Positions 33,862-44,121 are shown, counted from the stretch's first letter. The stretch: 64,000 nt of DNA from Microbacterium sp. SORGH_AS_1204 (GCF_030818935.1 NZ_JAUTBD010000001.1:1488001-1552000); one strand, 5' to 3'. Translations and numbers: made by a program. Notes: generated by a model not told the origin, from the letters alone.

Positions 33862-34889
33862 GCGCCGAGTATCGCGTCGACCTGGGCGCCTTCCGTCAAA
33901 ACCTCCGCCGCGTCCGCGAGGCCGTCGCCCCGGCGGCGCACATGCTCGTCGTGAAAGACGATGCGTACGCCCACGGTCTCGAGACGCTCGTTCGCGAAGC
34001 CCGGGACGAGGGCGTGCGCTGGTTCGGGGCGTTCGATGTCGCCACCGGCGCGGCCGTGCGGGCGATCACCGGCCCCGACGCGCGCATCTTCGTCTGGCTG
34101 ATCGGGGGCGCCGACGACCTGCGCGCCGGCGTCGCCGCCGACCTCGATCTCGGCATCGGCGACGAGGCGCTCCTCGACGACCTCGCGGCTCTCTCAGCCG
34201 CTCCGGCCCGCCTGCACCTGAAGATCGACACGGGCCTGCACCGCAACGGCATCCGTCCGGAGCGCTGGGATGCTGCGCTCACACGCACCGCCGAGCTCGT
34301 CGGTCAGGGCCGAGCGGTTCTCGAGGGGATCTGGTCGCACATCTCGGAAGCCTCGGATGCCGACGACGACGACGCCCGCGCGCTCTTCCTCGCCGCGCGC
34401 GACGCGGCGCGCGCCGCCGGCCTCGTGCCCCGTTACTCGCACCTCGCCGCCAGCGCCGCCGGATTCGCTCGCGGAGAGTTCCGCGAAGACCTCGTGCGCG
34501 TCGGGGCGTTCTCGTACGGCATCCGTCCTGCCGGAGGCCCGGGCGAGGCGGAGCTCGGCATCGAGCCCATCGCGGCCCTGGTCGCCACGGTCACCGCCGT
34601 CGGCCCGGCGGGCGTGCATCTCGACATCGGCAGCCTGCACGGGCTCCCGAGCGCCCTGAGCGGTCGGTTCGATGTCGCCACCCCGGCGGGGCCGCGCCGC
34701 GTGGAGGCGATCGGTGCGACCTCGACGGCCGTCGCCGTGTGGGACGACGCGCGGGTCGGCGACGAGATCGCCGTCTTCGGGCGGGGAGCCCTGCGAAGCG
34801 CGACGGACCTCGCCGAGCTGATCGACACCATCGGCGAAGAGATCGCGTTGCGCGTCTCCCCGTCGATACCCCGGGTGTACCGGGGCTGA
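33858..34889 (+). CDS. alanine racemase-like PLP-barrel protein with truncated C-terminal domain
   Basis: 343 residues. The PLP-dependent barrel is intact, with Lys33 in VVKDDAYAHG and LHLKIDTGLHRNGIRP, YSHLAASAA and VRVGAFSYGI downstream. The C-terminal domain keeps its end (IGEEIALRV...IPRVYRG) but lacks the VSYG and GYADG motifs that hold the catalytic Tyr. Alanine racemases work as dimers whose active site combines Lys of one chain with Tyr of the other, so pairing with the product of 33226-33861 would restore a site. GTG start overlaps the previous TGA. Substrate could be Ala, Ser or another amino acid. Confidence 0.82.
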   Translation: MSAEYRVDLGAFRQNLRRVREAVAPAAHMLVVKDDAYAHGLETLVREARDEGVRWFGAFDVATGAAVRAITGPDARIFVWLIGGADDLRAGVAADLDLGIGDEALLDDLAALSAAPARLHLKIDTGLHRNGIRPERWDAALTRTAELVGQGRAVLEGIWSHISEASDADDDDARALFLAARDAARAAGLVPRYSHLAASAAGFARGEFREDLVRVGAFSYGIRPAGGPGEAELGIEPIAALVATVTAVGPAGVHLDIGSLHGLPSALSGRFDVATPAGPRRVEAIGATSTAVAVWDDARVGDEIAVFGRGALRSATDLAELIDTIGEEIALRVSPSIPRVYRG

Positions 34890-34896
34890 AACGCAG

Positions 34897-34940
34897 AACG
34901 GGCCCCGCCTCACTCGCTCAGGGAGTGATCGGGGCCCGTT
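34897..34940. terminator. bidirectional terminator hairpin
   Basis: Outer 11-bp stem AACGGGCCCCG / CGGGGCCCGTT with a second pairing cactc/gagtg inside, between the racemase gene and the convergent small protein gene. Confidence 0.85.
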
Positions 34941-34953
34941 GCCGACGGAGGGC

Positions 34954-35172
34954 TCAGTCGGCGGAGGTGAGGCGTGCCGTCTCGTCGTGCCACGAGGTGG
35001 CGACGCTGCGGAGCTTCTCTTCGTACTTGCGGCCGTGGTGAGCGCAGAACAGCAGCTCGCTGCCGTTCACCTCCGCGGCGATGTAGGCCTGTGCGCCGCA
35101 GGAGTCGCAGCGATCCGCCGCCGTCAGGCGGTGGTCGAGAACAGTCGCGTCGGGTGCAGTCGTGGTGGTCAT
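34954..35172 (-). CDS. small DUF7455-type conserved protein
   Basis: 72 residues. Two short Cys motifs, CDSCGAQAY and LLFCAHHGRKYEEKL, could bind zinc. Proteins of this size and sequence are common next to parE in actinobacteria; the function is unknown. Start ATG 35172 is chosen for the ggaggg upstream. It is divergent from parE with 165 bp between them. Confidence 0.8.
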   Translation of the reverse strand: MTTTTAPDATVLDHRLTAADRCDSCGAQAYIAAEVNGSELLFCAHHGRKYEEKLRSVATSWHDETARLTSAD

Positions 35173-35337
35173 CTCGGGTGCCCTCCTCATGTGGTCGTGG
35201 GCGAGTCTCCATATACAACCACGCGGATGTTTCCCCTATGCCGCGCCTTGATCACATTTCGCTGTGCGCGTACGGTGGCCCAGGCCCGCTGTGTGTCTGG
35301 CAGGCGATGTCGGTGGCCCCGATTACGCTGGCTAACC

Positions 35338-37407
35338 GTGACGTCCGAGTACTCCGCCCACCACCTGCAGGTCCTCGAGGGTCTCGAGGCCGTGCGCAAG
35401 CGCCCCGGCATGTACATCGGCTCCACGGACTCCCGCGGCCTCATGCACTGCCTCTGGGAGATCATCGACAACTCCGTCGACGAAGCGCTCGCCGGTCACG
35501 GCAGTCGCATCGACATCGTCCTCCACGCCGACGGCAGCGTCGAAGTCCGCGACCGCGCGCGCGGCATCCCTGTCGACGTCGAGCCGCGCACGGGTCTCAC
35601 CGGTGTCGAGGTGGTCTTCACCAAGCTCCACGCGGGCGGCAAGTTCGGCGGCGGCTCGTACGCGGCATCCGGTGGTCTGCACGGTGTGGGCGCGTCGGTG
35701 GTGAACGCGCTGTCCGAGCGCCTCGACGTCGAGGTCGACCGCGGGGGCAAGACCTACGCGATGTCGTTCCACCGCGGCGAGCCCGGCCTCTTCGCCGGCG
35801 ACGGCCCCGACTCGCCCTTCACCCCGTTCGAGCGCAGCAGCGAGCTGCGCGTCGTGGGCAAGGCTCCTCGCGGCGTGACGGGCACCCGCATCCGCTACTG
35901 GGCCGACCGGCAGATCTTCACGAAAGACGCCGCCTTCGGCCACGACGAGCTCGTGCAGCGGGTGCGCCAGACGGCGTTCCTCGTGCCGGGGCTCGAGATC
36001 GTCGTGCTCGACGAGCGCGCCGAGAAGCATGTCGAGACGAGCTACCGTTTCGACGGCGGGATCTCGGAGTTCGCCGAGTTCCTCGCCCCGGATGCCGCGG
36101 TCACCGACACCTGGCGCCTCACCGGCACCGGAACCTTCACCGAGACCGTTCCGGTGCTGCAGCCGGGCGGATCGATGGTGCCCACCGAGGTGCAGCGCGA
36201 GTGCGCGGTCGACATCGCGGTGCGGTGGGGCACCGGCTACGACACCACCTCCCGTTCGTTCGTCAACATCATCGCCACCCCCAAGGGCGGCACGCACCAG
36301 CAGGGCTTCGAGCTGGGCCTGATGAAGGTTCTCCGCGCGCAGGTCGAGCAGAACGCCCGCAAACTCAAGGTCGGCAACGACAAGATCGAGAAAGACGACC
36401 TGCTCGCAGGGCTCACTGCCGTGTTGACGGTGCGTCTGCCCGAGCCGCAGTTCGAGGGCCAGACGAAAGAAGTGCTGGGCACTCCCGCGGTGCGGCAGAT
36501 CGTGGCATCCGTCGTGCAGAAAGAGCTCGCGGCACGCTTCGCGTCGGTCAAACGCGACGACAAGACGCAGACCGCGCAACTGCTCGAGAAGATCGTCTCC
36601 GAGATGAAGGCGCGCATCTCGGCGCGCACGCACAAAGAGACGCAGCGGCGCAAGAACGCGCTCGAGTCGTCGTCGCTGCCGTCGAAGCTCGTGGATTGCC
36701 GCTCGAACGACGTCGACAACTCCGAGCTGTTCATCGTCGAGGGGAACTCCGCGCTCGGCACCGCGCGCGACGCCCGCAACAGCGAATACCAGGCGCTGCT
36801 GCCGATCCGCGGCAAGATCCTGAACACGCAGAAGGCCTCGATCAGTGACATGCTGTCGAACGCCGAGTGCGCGTCGATCATCCAGGTGATCGGCGCGGGG
36901 TCGGGGCGCTCCTTCGATCTCAGCGCAGCGCGCTACGGCAAGATCATCCTCATGAGCGACGCCGACGTCGACGGCGCGCACATCCGCACCCTGCTGCTGA
37001 CACTGTTCTTCCGGTACATGCGGCCGCTCGTCGAGGCCGGCCGCGTGTTCGCCGCCGTCCCGCCGCTGCACCGCGTCATCGTGATGAACCCCGGCTCCAA
37101 GCCGAACGAGACGATCTACACCTACAGCGAGCAGGAGCTGCACGCGCTGCTCGCGCGCCTGAAGAAGGCGAACAAGCGGTGGCAAGAGCCCATCCAGCGG
37201 TACAAGGGACTCGGAGAGATGGATGCCGACCAGCTCGCCACCACCACGATGGACCGTGCCGGCCGCACCCTGCGGCGCGTGCAGGTGGAGCACATCGAGC
37301 GGGCGGCGGAGGTGTTCGACCTGCTGATGGGCAGCGAGGTCGCACCCCGCCGGGAGTTCATCATCGACTCGAGCGACCGCCTGGCGCGCGAGAGCATCGA
37401 CGTCTGA
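35338..37407 (+). CDS. parE: type IIA topoisomerase subunit B (ParE-like)
   Basis: 689 residues. GHKL ATPase: EIIDNSVDEALAG (motif I), VRDRARGIPVD (motif II, with Ala in place of the usual second Gly of DxGxG), LHAGGKFGGGSYAASGGLHGVGASVVNALS (motif III region). The TOPRIM domain has IVEGNSALGTARDARN and LMSDADVDGAHIRTL (metal-binding Asp residues); it reads EGNSA where most GyrB/ParE have EGDSA. It supplies ATP-driven gate opening for the ParC subunit encoded convergently. GTG 35338 gives the conserved SAHHLQVLEGLEAVRKRPGM start region. Confidence 0.93.
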   Translation: MTSEYSAHHLQVLEGLEAVRKRPGMYIGSTDSRGLMHCLWEIIDNSVDEALAGHGSRIDIVLHADGSVEVRDRARGIPVDVEPRTGLTGVEVVFTKLHAGGKFGGGSYAASGGLHGVGASVVNALSERLDVEVDRGGKTYAMSFHRGEPGLFAGDGPDSPFTPFERSSELRVVGKAPRGVTGTRIRYWADRQIFTKDAAFGHDELVQRVRQTAFLVPGLEIVVLDERAEKHVETSYRFDGGISEFAEFLAPDAAVTDTWRLTGTGTFTETVPVLQPGGSMVPTEVQRECAVDIAVRWGTGYDTTSRSFVNIIATPKGGTHQQGFELGLMKVLRAQVEQNARKLKVGNDKIEKDDLLAGLTAVLTVRLPEPQFEGQTKEVLGTPAVRQIVASVVQKELAARFASVKRDDKTQTAQLLEKIVSEMKARISARTHKETQRRKNALESSSLPSKLVDCRSNDVDNSELFIVEGNSALGTARDARNSEYQALLPIRGKILNTQKASISDMLSNAECASIIQVIGAGSGRSFDLSAARYGKIILMSDADVDGAHIRTLLLTLFFRYMRPLVEAGRVFAAVPPLHRVIVMNPGSKPNETIYTYSEQELHALLARLKKANKRWQEPIQRYKGLGEMDADQLATTTMDRAGRTLRRVQVEHIERAAEVFDLLMGSEVAPRREFIIDSSDRLARESIDV

Positions 37408-37896
37408 CCGCACCGCCGCACGGGCCCGCTCGGTGCGGCGGTGCGCACGCGCCACGGGACGTGGGCGATACGCCGCGCCGCCGCCGTTTCGTGCCGGCGC
37501 GCCGCTGACGATCGCCCCGCGGCCGTGCCCGGGCGTCACCGCCGCACGGCCGCGCCCGTGCACAATGGCAGAGATCCCGCACGACACGCCGCGACGCCGG
37601 CGTCTGCACCGGCGTGTCTCCCACAATCCCCGCAGCTGTGCACGGGCACCGCGACCGCGGGGCCTCCCCGCAGCTGTGCGCGGGCACCGGGGCCGCGGGG
37701 CATTCCCGCAGCGCCGCCGCGGGCACCGCCGCCCCCGTGCACAACGGCAGAGGTCATACCCGACACGCCGCGTCGACGGCGTCTGCACCGGCGTGTCTCC
37801 CACAATCCCCGCAGCTGTGCACGGGCGCCGCGACCGCGGGGCACCCCGCAGCTGTGCACGGGCGCCGCGACCGCGGCGACGCCCGCCGGCTCGGGC
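37408..37896. repeat. 489-bp repeat region between convergent parE and parC
   Basis: Two ~93-nt direct repeats (37555-37647 and 37734-37826) each hold a hairpin gacacgccg...cggcgtgtc inside outer arms built on cccgtgcacaa and cagctgtgcacggg. Additional copies of ccccgcagctgtgcacgggc(g/a)ccgcgaccg occur at about 37669 and 37846. Open frames through it are artefacts of the repeats. It presumably also terminates both genes. Confidence 0.85.
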
Positions 37897-40362
37897 TCAG
37901 CGCACGACGGTGCCGATGGCGCCGACGACGGCGTCGAGCGGTTGGCCCGACGCGTCGCGCTTCGCGCCCGGCTCGGGCAGCGTCCGCATGGACCCGTCGC
38001 TGCCGACCGCGCGCGGCTCGGTGCCGATCCATGCGAGCACGAGCGCGTCCTCGCCGCGAAGCAGACGCTGCGCACGCACACCGCCCGTGGCACGCCCCTT
38101 CGCCGGGAATTCGGTGAAGGCTGAGACCTTCGCGCTCCCGGCATCCGTTCCGGCAAGCGCCGCCGTGGAGCCGGCGACCGTCACCACGACCGCGTCGAAC
38201 GACGAGGCCCCGACGACCGCGAAGGCGATCACGCGCGCGCCGTCCGACAACCGGATGCCGGCCATGCCTCCGGCGGAGCGTCCCTGCGGCCGGACCGACG
38301 AGGCGTCGAAGCGCAGCAACTGCGCGTCGCTGGCGACGAAGACCAGCTCGGCGTTGTCTCCCGCGGGCGCGGCGCCCACCACCCGGTCGCCGTTGCGCAG
38401 CGCGATGATCTCGATCTCGTCCTTCGCGCCCAGCTCGCTCGCAGCGACGCGCTTGACGACACCCTGCTCGGTGCCGAGGGCGATCGTCGGACCACCGGTG
38501 AGGGGAACGAGGGCGACCAGCTGTTCGCCCTTGCCGAGCGGCAGATACTGCTCGACCTTGATCCCCGCGGCCATCTGTACCGAATTGGCCGGCACGGACG
38601 GCAGGTCGACGGGGGAGAAGCGCACCAGACGCCCTGCCGATGTCACCGCGCCGACGTCGCCGCGCGTCGTCGTGTCGACCGAGGACCGGATCGCGTCGTG
38701 CTTCGAGCGGCGCGTCGGAGCCACCACACCCCCGCCCGGTGCGTCGGCGACGAGCTCGGCGCGCACCATGCGTCCGGTGGCCGAGAGGTAGACGCGGCAC
38801 GGGGCGTCGGCGATCTGCAGGTCGGCGGCGGCCGCGGCCTTCGCCGACCGCGGTTGCACCGGCCCGCCGTTGAGCAGCATCGTGCGCCGCGGGGTGCCGT
38901 ACGCCTCGGCAGCGGCATCCAGTTCCTTCGCGACCTGCTGGCGCAGCAGCGTCTGGCTGCCGAGCAGCTCGACGAGCTCGGCGATCTCGGCGTTCAACTG
39001 GTCGCGCTCGGCCTCGAGCTCGATGCGCGAGAACTTCGTCAGGCGCCGCAGCCGCAGCTCGAGGATGTACTCGGCCTGCGCGTGCGACAGATCGAAGACC
39101 TCTTGCAGACGCGTGCGTGCGGCCTCCCCGTCATCGGAGGAGCGGATGACCTGGATGACCTCGTCGATGTCGAGGATCGCGATGAGCAGACCCTCGACGA
39201 GGTGCAGGCGCTCGCGCTTTCGCGCCAGGCGGTACTCGCTACGCCGCGTGACGACGCGGATGCGGTGATCGAGGTACACGCGAAGCAGGTCGCGGAGCCC
39301 GAGCGTCTGCGGCTGGCCGTCGACGAGGGCGACGTTGTTGATGCCGAACGAATCCTCGAGCGGGGTCAGGCGGTAGAGGTGCTCGAGCACGGCCTTGGGG
39401 TCGAACCCGGTCTTGATGCCGATGACGAGACGCAGACCGTGGTGGCGGTCGGACAGGTCGGTGACGTCGGCGATGCCCGTCAGCTTCTTGGCCTGAACGG
39501 CATCCTTGATCTTCTCGATGACGCGCTCGGCGCCGACGAGGTAGGGCAGTTCGGTGATGACGATGCCGGTGCGTCGCGGGCCGAGCGACTCGATCGACGC
39601 CTTCGCGCGCGTGCGGAAGGTGCCGCGACCGTTGGTGTAGGCGTCTTTGATGCCGTCGAGGCCGACGATGATGCCGCCCGTCGGCAGGTCGGGTCCGGGG
39701 ACGAACTCCATGAGCTCTTCCACCGTGGCATCCGGATGCTGGAGCAGATGCGTCGCCGCGGCGACGACCTCGACGAGGTTGTGCGGCGCCATGTTCGTCG
39801 CCATACCGACCGCGATACCGGTCGCGCCGTTGACCAGCAGGTTGGGGAACGCCGCCGGCAGCACCTCGGGCTGCTGGAACTGTCCGTCGTAGTTGGGGAT
39901 GAAGTCGACGACGTCTTCGTCGAGGTTCTCGGTCAGGGCGAGGGCGGGGGGAGCGAGGCGCGCCTCGGTGTAGCGCGAGGCCGCGGGGCCGTCGTCGAGC
40001 GAACCGAAGTTGCCGTGACCGTCGACCAGGGGTACGCGCAGCGTGAAGTGCTGCGCGAGACGCACGAGCGCGTCGTAGATCGGGGCGTCGCCGTGGGGGT
40101 GGAGCTTTCCCATCACCTCGCCCACCACGCGGGCGCTCTTGACGTGCCCGCGGTCGGGCCGCAGGCCCATCTCGGCCATCTGGTAGAGGATGCGCCGCTG
40201 CACGGGCTTCAGTCCGTCGCGGGCGTCGGGGAGCGCGCGCGAGTAGATGACGGAGTAGGCGTATTCGAGGAACGACCCCTGCATCTCGGTCGAGACATCG
40301 ACGTCTTCGATGCGCTCGGCGACGGCGGACGACGCGGAGGAAGAGGAACGGGAATCGGGCAT
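37897..40362 (-). CDS. parC: type IIA topoisomerase subunit A (ParC-like)
   Basis: 821 residues. The breakage-reunion domain has the quinolone-region sequence [15 protein letters not shown] and the catalytic Tyr in [30 protein letters not shown] and the coiled-coil [16 protein letters not shown]... follow, then a beta-pinwheel C-terminal domain (repeats such as [11 protein letters not shown] and [12 protein letters not shown]). Ala occupies the position where quinolone-sensitive E. coli GyrA has Ser83, as in many actinobacteria. ATG 40362 is chosen because the core begins soon after. Works with ParE to decatenate or relax DNA. Confidence 0.93.
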   Translation of the reverse strand: MPDSRSSSSASSAVAERIEDVDVSTEMQGSFLEYAYSVIYSRALPDARDGLKPVQRRILYQMAEMGLRPDRGHVKSARVVGEVMGKLHPHGDAPIYDALVRLAQHFTLRVPLVDGHGNFGSLDDGPAASRYTEARLAPPALALTENLDEDVVDFIPNYDGQFQQPEVLPAAFPNLLVNGATGIAVGMATNMAPHNLVEVVAAATHLLQHPDATVEELMEFVPGPDLPTGGIIVGLDGIKDAYTNGRGTFRTRAKASIESLGPRRTGIVITELPYLVGAERVIEKIKDAVQAKKLTGIADVTDLSDRHHGLRLVIGIKTGFDPKAVLEHLYRLTPLEDSFGINNVALVDGQPQTLGLRDLLRVYLDHRIRVVTRRSEYRLARKRERLHLVEGLLIAILDIDEVIQVIRSSDDGEAARTRLQEVFDLSHAQAEYILELRLRRLTKFSRIELEAERDQLNAEIAELVELLGSQTLLRQQVAKELDAAAEAYGTPRRTMLLNGGPVQPRSAKAAAAADLQIADAPCRVYLSATGRMVRAELVADAPGGGVVAPTRRSKHDAIRSSVDTTTRGDVGAVTSAGRLVRFSPVDLPSVPANSVQMAAGIKVEQYLPLGKGEQLVALVPLTGGPTIALGTEQGVVKRVAASELGAKDEIEIIALRNGDRVVGAAPAGDNAELVFVASDAQLLRFDASSVRPQGRSAGGMAGIRLSDGARVIAFAVVGASSFDAVVVTVAGSTAALAGTDAGSAKVSAFTEFPAKGRATGGVRAQRLLRGEDALVLAWIGTEPRAVGSDGSMRTLPEPGAKRDASGQPLDAVVGAIGTVVR

Positions 40363-40433
40363 GTGAAGGGCCTCGGGTCGAGCGGGCGTCCGGGACGGAC
40401 GGGGATCGGGCGTCGTGTGGAAGACTTGCCCCG

Positions 40434-41552
40434 ATGTCACTCAGCCTACCGGCGGACCCGCCGCGTTCCCGGAGCCTCACCGGTGTGCTGGCGCAGTCGA
40501 TCGCCGCACTCGAGGGCGCGTCGCACTGGCTCCCGCCGGCCCGCAGCGTGATCGTCTTCCTCGTCGACGGCCTCGGCGCCCACAACCTCGCCGCCCGCCG
40601 CGGTCACGCGCGCTTCCTCGCGGCGGCCGGCGGTCGGCGCGATGTGGCCCGCACCGTCTTCCCGTCGACGACGGCCGCCGCCCTCACGAGCCTGCTCACC
40701 GGTGTCGATCCCGGCACCCATGGCATCGTCGGCTACCGCACGCGAATCCCCGGCACCCTGAGCGCACCGAACCAGTTGCACGGGTGGGAGACCGACGGAC
40801 TGGACCCGCTCACCTGGCAGCGGGCGGAGCCGCTCTTCGCCGAGCGTGCCGGCCGCGCCTTCGTGGTGTCGAAACCCAGCTACACCGGCACCGGCTTCAC
40901 CGAGGCCACGCTGCGGGGGGCGTCGTTCTTCCCCTCCGACGACCTCGACGAGCGCGTGCGCATCGCCGCCGACCTGGCCGCACGGCATCCGGGATCCGTC
41001 ACCTATCTCTACGCCCCCGAGCTCGACACCGCGGGGCATCGCGACGGGTGGGAGTCGGATCGCTGGACCGACACCCTCGAGCGCGTCGACGCCGCCGCCC
41101 GGCGACTCGCCGGCCTCATCGACGCGCGCACCGGTGTGCTCGTCACCGCCGATCACGGCATGGTCGACGTGCCCGCGCACAAGCACGTGCTGCTGCGCGC
41201 GGGCAATCCCCGGCTCGACGGCGTCGCCCTGCTCGGCGGGGAGCCGCGCATGCTCCACCTCTACGCGGAGGAGGGGCGGGCGGATGCCGTGGCCTCGACG
41301 TGGGCGCAGAGCGAGGCAACGCGCGCCTGGGTCATGACGCGCGACGAGGCGATCGGCGCCGGGTTGTTCGGCGCGGTCGACGACGAGGTGCGCCCCCGCA
41401 TCGGCGACGTCCTGGTCGCTGCGCGCGGACGCACCGCGTACTACGACGACCGCGAGCCCGACAAGCGTCCCCAGAAGATGGTCGGCCAGCACGGATCGCT
41501 CACCGATGAGGAGCGCACGGTCCCGCTCCTGCGTCTGGGTGCGTTCGCCTGA
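40434..41552 (+). CDS. alkaline phosphatase superfamily nucleotide pyrophosphatase/phosphodiesterase-like protein
   Basis: 372 residues. Metal-binding Asp in [13 protein letters not shown], the nucleophile Thr in [30 protein letters not shown] and [10 protein letters not shown] with the remaining Asp/His ligands: the standard alkaline phosphatase superfamily set. No signal peptide, so it may act in the cytosol, unlike many relatives. Divergent from parC (71 bp). Substrate unknown. Confidence 0.88.
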   Translation: MSLSLPADPPRSRSLTGVLAQSIAALEGASHWLPPARSVIVFLVDGLGAHNLAARRGHARFLAAAGGRRDVARTVFPSTTAAALTSLLTGVDPGTHGIVGYRTRIPGTLSAPNQLHGWETDGLDPLTWQRAEPLFAERAGRAFVVSKPSYTGTGFTEATLRGASFFPSDDLDERVRIAADLAARHPGSVTYLYAPELDTAGHRDGWESDRWTDTLERVDAAARRLAGLIDARTGVLVTADHGMVDVPAHKHVLLRAGNPRLDGVALLGGEPRMLHLYAEEGRADAVASTWAQSEATRAWVMTRDEAIGAGLFGAVDDEVRPRIGDVLVAARGRTAYYDDREPDKRPQKMVGQHGSLTDEERTVPLLRLGAFA

Positions 41553-41646
41553 CGGTGCCGGATGCCGGGCGCCCGGCATCCGTTCCGCTCGCCGCTCCGC
41601 CGCACGGTGACGATGCCGTCACCGCCGCGGCATCCGCTCGAGGGAT

Positions 41647-42672
41647 TCAGCTCTCGTCGGAGCGGGCTCCGAAGACGATCTCGTCCCATGACGGCATCGA
41701 CGGTCGGCCTTTCGCGCGTCGCGCCGGGTCGGGCTGCGCACGCTCGGGCTCCGGCGCCGGCGGCTCGGGCTCGGCGACGTATTTCGGCTCGACGGCGTCG
41801 AACAGTGCGACGGGGGGACCGACCGGACGCAGCTCGGGCTCCGTCTCGGTCGTGCCGGGGAGCGGCTCGCGCTGACCGCGACGGCGCCGGAGCGCCTCGA
41901 GCAGGTCGGCCGTCTCCGACGACGTGACGGGGGCGTCGGGGGCGCGCTTGATCGCCGCGGCCTGCACGGCGGGGGCGACCGGGCCGGTGGCCTCGACCCC
42001 CGGTTCGTCCTCGATATCGAGGCGGCGCGGGCCGAAGGATCCGCTGTCGAAGCGGGACTCGTCCTTCTGCACGCTGTCGAGGGCGCGCAGACGGGGGATG
42101 AGGCCCTCGGGCAGCGAACCCTGGCGCGAGAGTTGGATCGCGTCGGCGTTCTGCGGCGAGAGGGTGCTGCGGCGCGGATCGAAGCCCCATCGCGCGTCGT
42201 GGTCGATGCCGTTGGCGGTGAACTCGAGCTTGACCATCCAGCTCGTGCCCTCCTTCCAACTCGTCCATCGCTCGGCCGAAGCGCCGGCTTCGGCGAGTTT
42301 CGCGCGCACCGCCGCGCCGAAGGTGATCGGGGCGTCGTGCTCGAGCGTGCCGCCGAGCAGCACCGGCACGGCCAGCGCTTGGCTGACGACGTGCTCGCGC
42401 TCGGCGAGCACCGGACCCTCGAAGCGCTCGATGTCCTCGACGCGTGCGTTCAACAAAGACGCCACCTCGCGGGCCGACATGCCGGCTCGGATGTGCGCCT
42501 GGATCTCGCGGGGGCTGGGACGCGGGGCGCGGTCGTCGTCCTCGCGGTCCCGGCGGGCACGGCGCGCTTCGGCGCGCAGTACCTCGTCGAGGGGGAGGGC
42601 GAAGCGCTCTCCCGCCTGGGTCGCCACGACGAGGACGTCATCCTCGGTTCCGATGACTTTGAGCTGTTCCAT
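41647..42672 (-). CDS. sepH: septation protein SepH
   Basis: 341 residues. N-terminal conserved domain with a helix-turn-helix-like segment (REIQAHIRAGMSAREVASLL), a W-containing central region (RWTSWKEGTSWMVKLEF) and a disordered Pro/Glu-rich linker ending in the conserved RPSMPSWDEIVFG motif. SepH binds FtsZ and promotes septation in actinobacteria. ATG 42672 is chosen because ggagggg lies 8 bases upstream; a GTG at 42681 is an alternative. Confidence 0.92.
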   Translation of the reverse strand: MEQLKVIGTEDDVLVVATQAGERFALPLDEVLRAEARRARRDREDDDRAPRPSPREIQAHIRAGMSAREVASLLNARVEDIERFEGPVLAEREHVVSQALAVPVLLGGTLEHDAPITFGAAVRAKLAEAGASAERWTSWKEGTSWMVKLEFTANGIDHDARWGFDPRRSTLSPQNADAIQLSRQGSLPEGLIPRLRALDSVQKDESRFDSGSFGPRRLDIEDEPGVEATGPVAPAVQAAAIKRAPDAPVTSSETADLLEALRRRRGQREPLPGTTETEPELRPVGPPVALFDAVEPKYVAEPEPPAPEPERAQPDPARRAKGRPSMPSWDEIVFGARSDES

Positions 42673-42893
42673 GCGAAACACCCCTCCGATCTGCGGTCAG
42701 CGCCCATGCTGACATGCGCGCGGCGCGCATCACGGAATATCGCGGGCGCGCCGCGAGTTTCACGCCTCGCCCGACATGCACACGCCCGCAAGAGCATTTG
42801 CTTATCGAAGACGTGTCATGCAAACTATGGCCGCCCGATCGGGCACCCGATGGGGCACAGCACCACGAATTCCGGAAGTTGAGACCTGCACGC

Positions 42894-43187
42894 ATGGCAA
42901 CCGATTACGACGCACCGCGCAAGACCGAGGACGACAGCGAGTCGATCGAGGCCCTCAAGGAGCGCGTGCCCGACAAGGCGTCGGGGTCGATCGACAACGA
43001 GGATGCCGACAACCCCTCGGGCTTCGAACTGCCCGGCGCCGACCTCTCCGACATCGAGCTCGACGTCGTCGTGCTCCCCGCTCAGGAAGACGAGTTCACC
43101 TGCATGAACTGCTTCCTGGTGAAGCACCGCTCGCAGATCGCGGAAGAGAGCGGCCCCGGCTTCATCTGCCTGGAGTGCGCAGCCTGA
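42894..43187 (+). CDS. DUF4193 protein
   Basis: 97 residues: acidic N-terminal half, then DVVVLPAQEDEFTCMNCFLVKHRSQIA...FICLECAA with two CxxC motifs that probably bind zinc. Conserved throughout actinobacteria in the dut neighbourhood; function unknown. ATG 42894 is taken as the start because homologous proteins begin MATDYDAPRK. It overlaps the convergent DUF3093 gene by 26 bp. Confidence 0.88.
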   Translation: MATDYDAPRKTEDDSESIEALKERVPDKASGSIDNEDADNPSGFELPGADLSDIELDVVVLPAQEDEFTCMNCFLVKHRSQIAEESGPGFICLECAA

Positions 43188-43653
43188 CCTGAGCGCGCTG
43201 GATCGCCGCCACCAGGCGATCCGGCGTGCGGGTGGAGATCACCCATGACGGCGTCGGGTCATCGGGATCGATGACCGGCACCACGACGATGCCGTCGATG
43301 CCACCCCGGATGACGTGCCACGCCCGACGGTCGAGACCACTCCCGCGGGCCGTACGCGCCTCTTCTGCGACGACACCCGACGGCGAACCGAGCAGCGCGA
43401 CGGGGATGTGCGCACGCCCGGCACGCAGCTCGCCGCCGCTCACCTCGACCACGGGCGATACGGCGAGCAGGCCCGCGACGATCGCGACCGACACGACGAG
43501 TCCGATGAACAGGGCGAGCGTGGTGTCGAGCGGGGAGAACACCACAGCGGCCATCGGCCCGCACACGGCGGCGGCCGCCAGAGCCCACAGGGATGGACTC
43601 AGACGCTCGCGGTACTCGATTGCGGTGCGGATGCCGCACCCCCTCTTCTGCAT
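43162..43653 (-). CDS. DUF3093 membrane protein
   Basis: 163 residues. Two N-terminal transmembrane helices ([18 protein letters not shown] and [16 protein letters not shown]) and a C-terminal beta-rich domain with [19 protein letters not shown], the DUF3093 pattern. Function unknown; conserved partner of dut. Divergent from dut with only 12 bp between starts, so their promoters must overlap or lie within each other's genes. Confidence 0.85.
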   Translation of the reverse strand: MQKRGCGIRTAIEYRERLSPSLWALAAAAVCGPMAAVVFSPLDTTLALFIGLVVSVAIVAGLLAVSPVVEVSGGELRAGRAHIPVALLGSPSGVVAEEARTARGSGLDRRAWHVIRGGIDGIVVVPVIDPDDPTPSWVISTRTPDRLVAAIQRAQVRLRTPGR

Positions 43654-43665
43654 TACCCTCGTGGG

Positions 43666-44121
43666 GTGACCGAAACGGTGGATGTCCTCATTGTCGCATC
43701 CGAGTCCCCGCTCTTCGCCCACCCGGGCGACGCCGGGGCCGACCTGACGGCTGCCGAAGCCGTGCGGCTGGAGCCCGGTCGCCGGGCTCTCGTGTCGACG
43801 GGCGTGCGGATCGCGCTGCCGGAGGGCCACGCGGCGTTCGTGGTGCCGCGCAGCGGCCTGGCGGCCAAGCACGGCATCACCATCGTCAACTCTCCGGGGA
43901 CGATCGACGCGGGTTACCGCGGCGAGATCAAAGTCGCGCTGCTGAACACCGACCTCGACGAGGCCTACGACATCGCGGTCGGAGACCGCATCGCCCAGCT
44001 CATCGTGATGCCCGTCCCGCCCGTGCGCTTCGTCCCCGTCGACGAACTTCCCGACAGCGTGCGCGGCGACGGCGGTTTCGGATCGAGCGGATACCAGAGC
44101 CTGCAAGGGAGCACCCGATGA
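43666..44121 (+). CDS. dut: dUTP diphosphatase
   Basis: 151 residues, standard trimeric dUTPase with all five motifs: [44 protein letters not shown] and [10 protein letters not shown]. Hydrolyses dUTP to dUMP, preventing uracil incorporation. GTG start; only 12 bp separate it from the divergent DUF3093 start and no clear ribosome site is visible, so a leaderless or very short leader mRNA is possible. ATGA overlap with the next gene. Confidence 0.95.
   Translation: MTETVDVLIVASESPLFAHPGDAGADLTAAEAVRLEPGRRALVSTGVRIALPEGHAAFVVPRSGLAAKHGITIVNSPGTIDAGYRGEIKVALLNTDLDEAYDIAVGDRIAQLIVMPVPPVRFVPVDELPDSVRGDGGFGSSGYQSLQGSTR

Noticed and set aside
34939-35337. N-terminal extension of ParE starting at ATG 34939
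   Set aside because: The extension overlaps the small DUF7455-type gene and the terminator, translates to low-complexity sequence, and ParE homology begins at VTSEYSAHHLQ (GTG 35338).
41555-41927. Short plus-strand frames overlapping the 3' end of sepH
   Set aside because: They are antisense to the conserved SepH C-terminus, Arg/Gly-rich and without a ribosome binding site.
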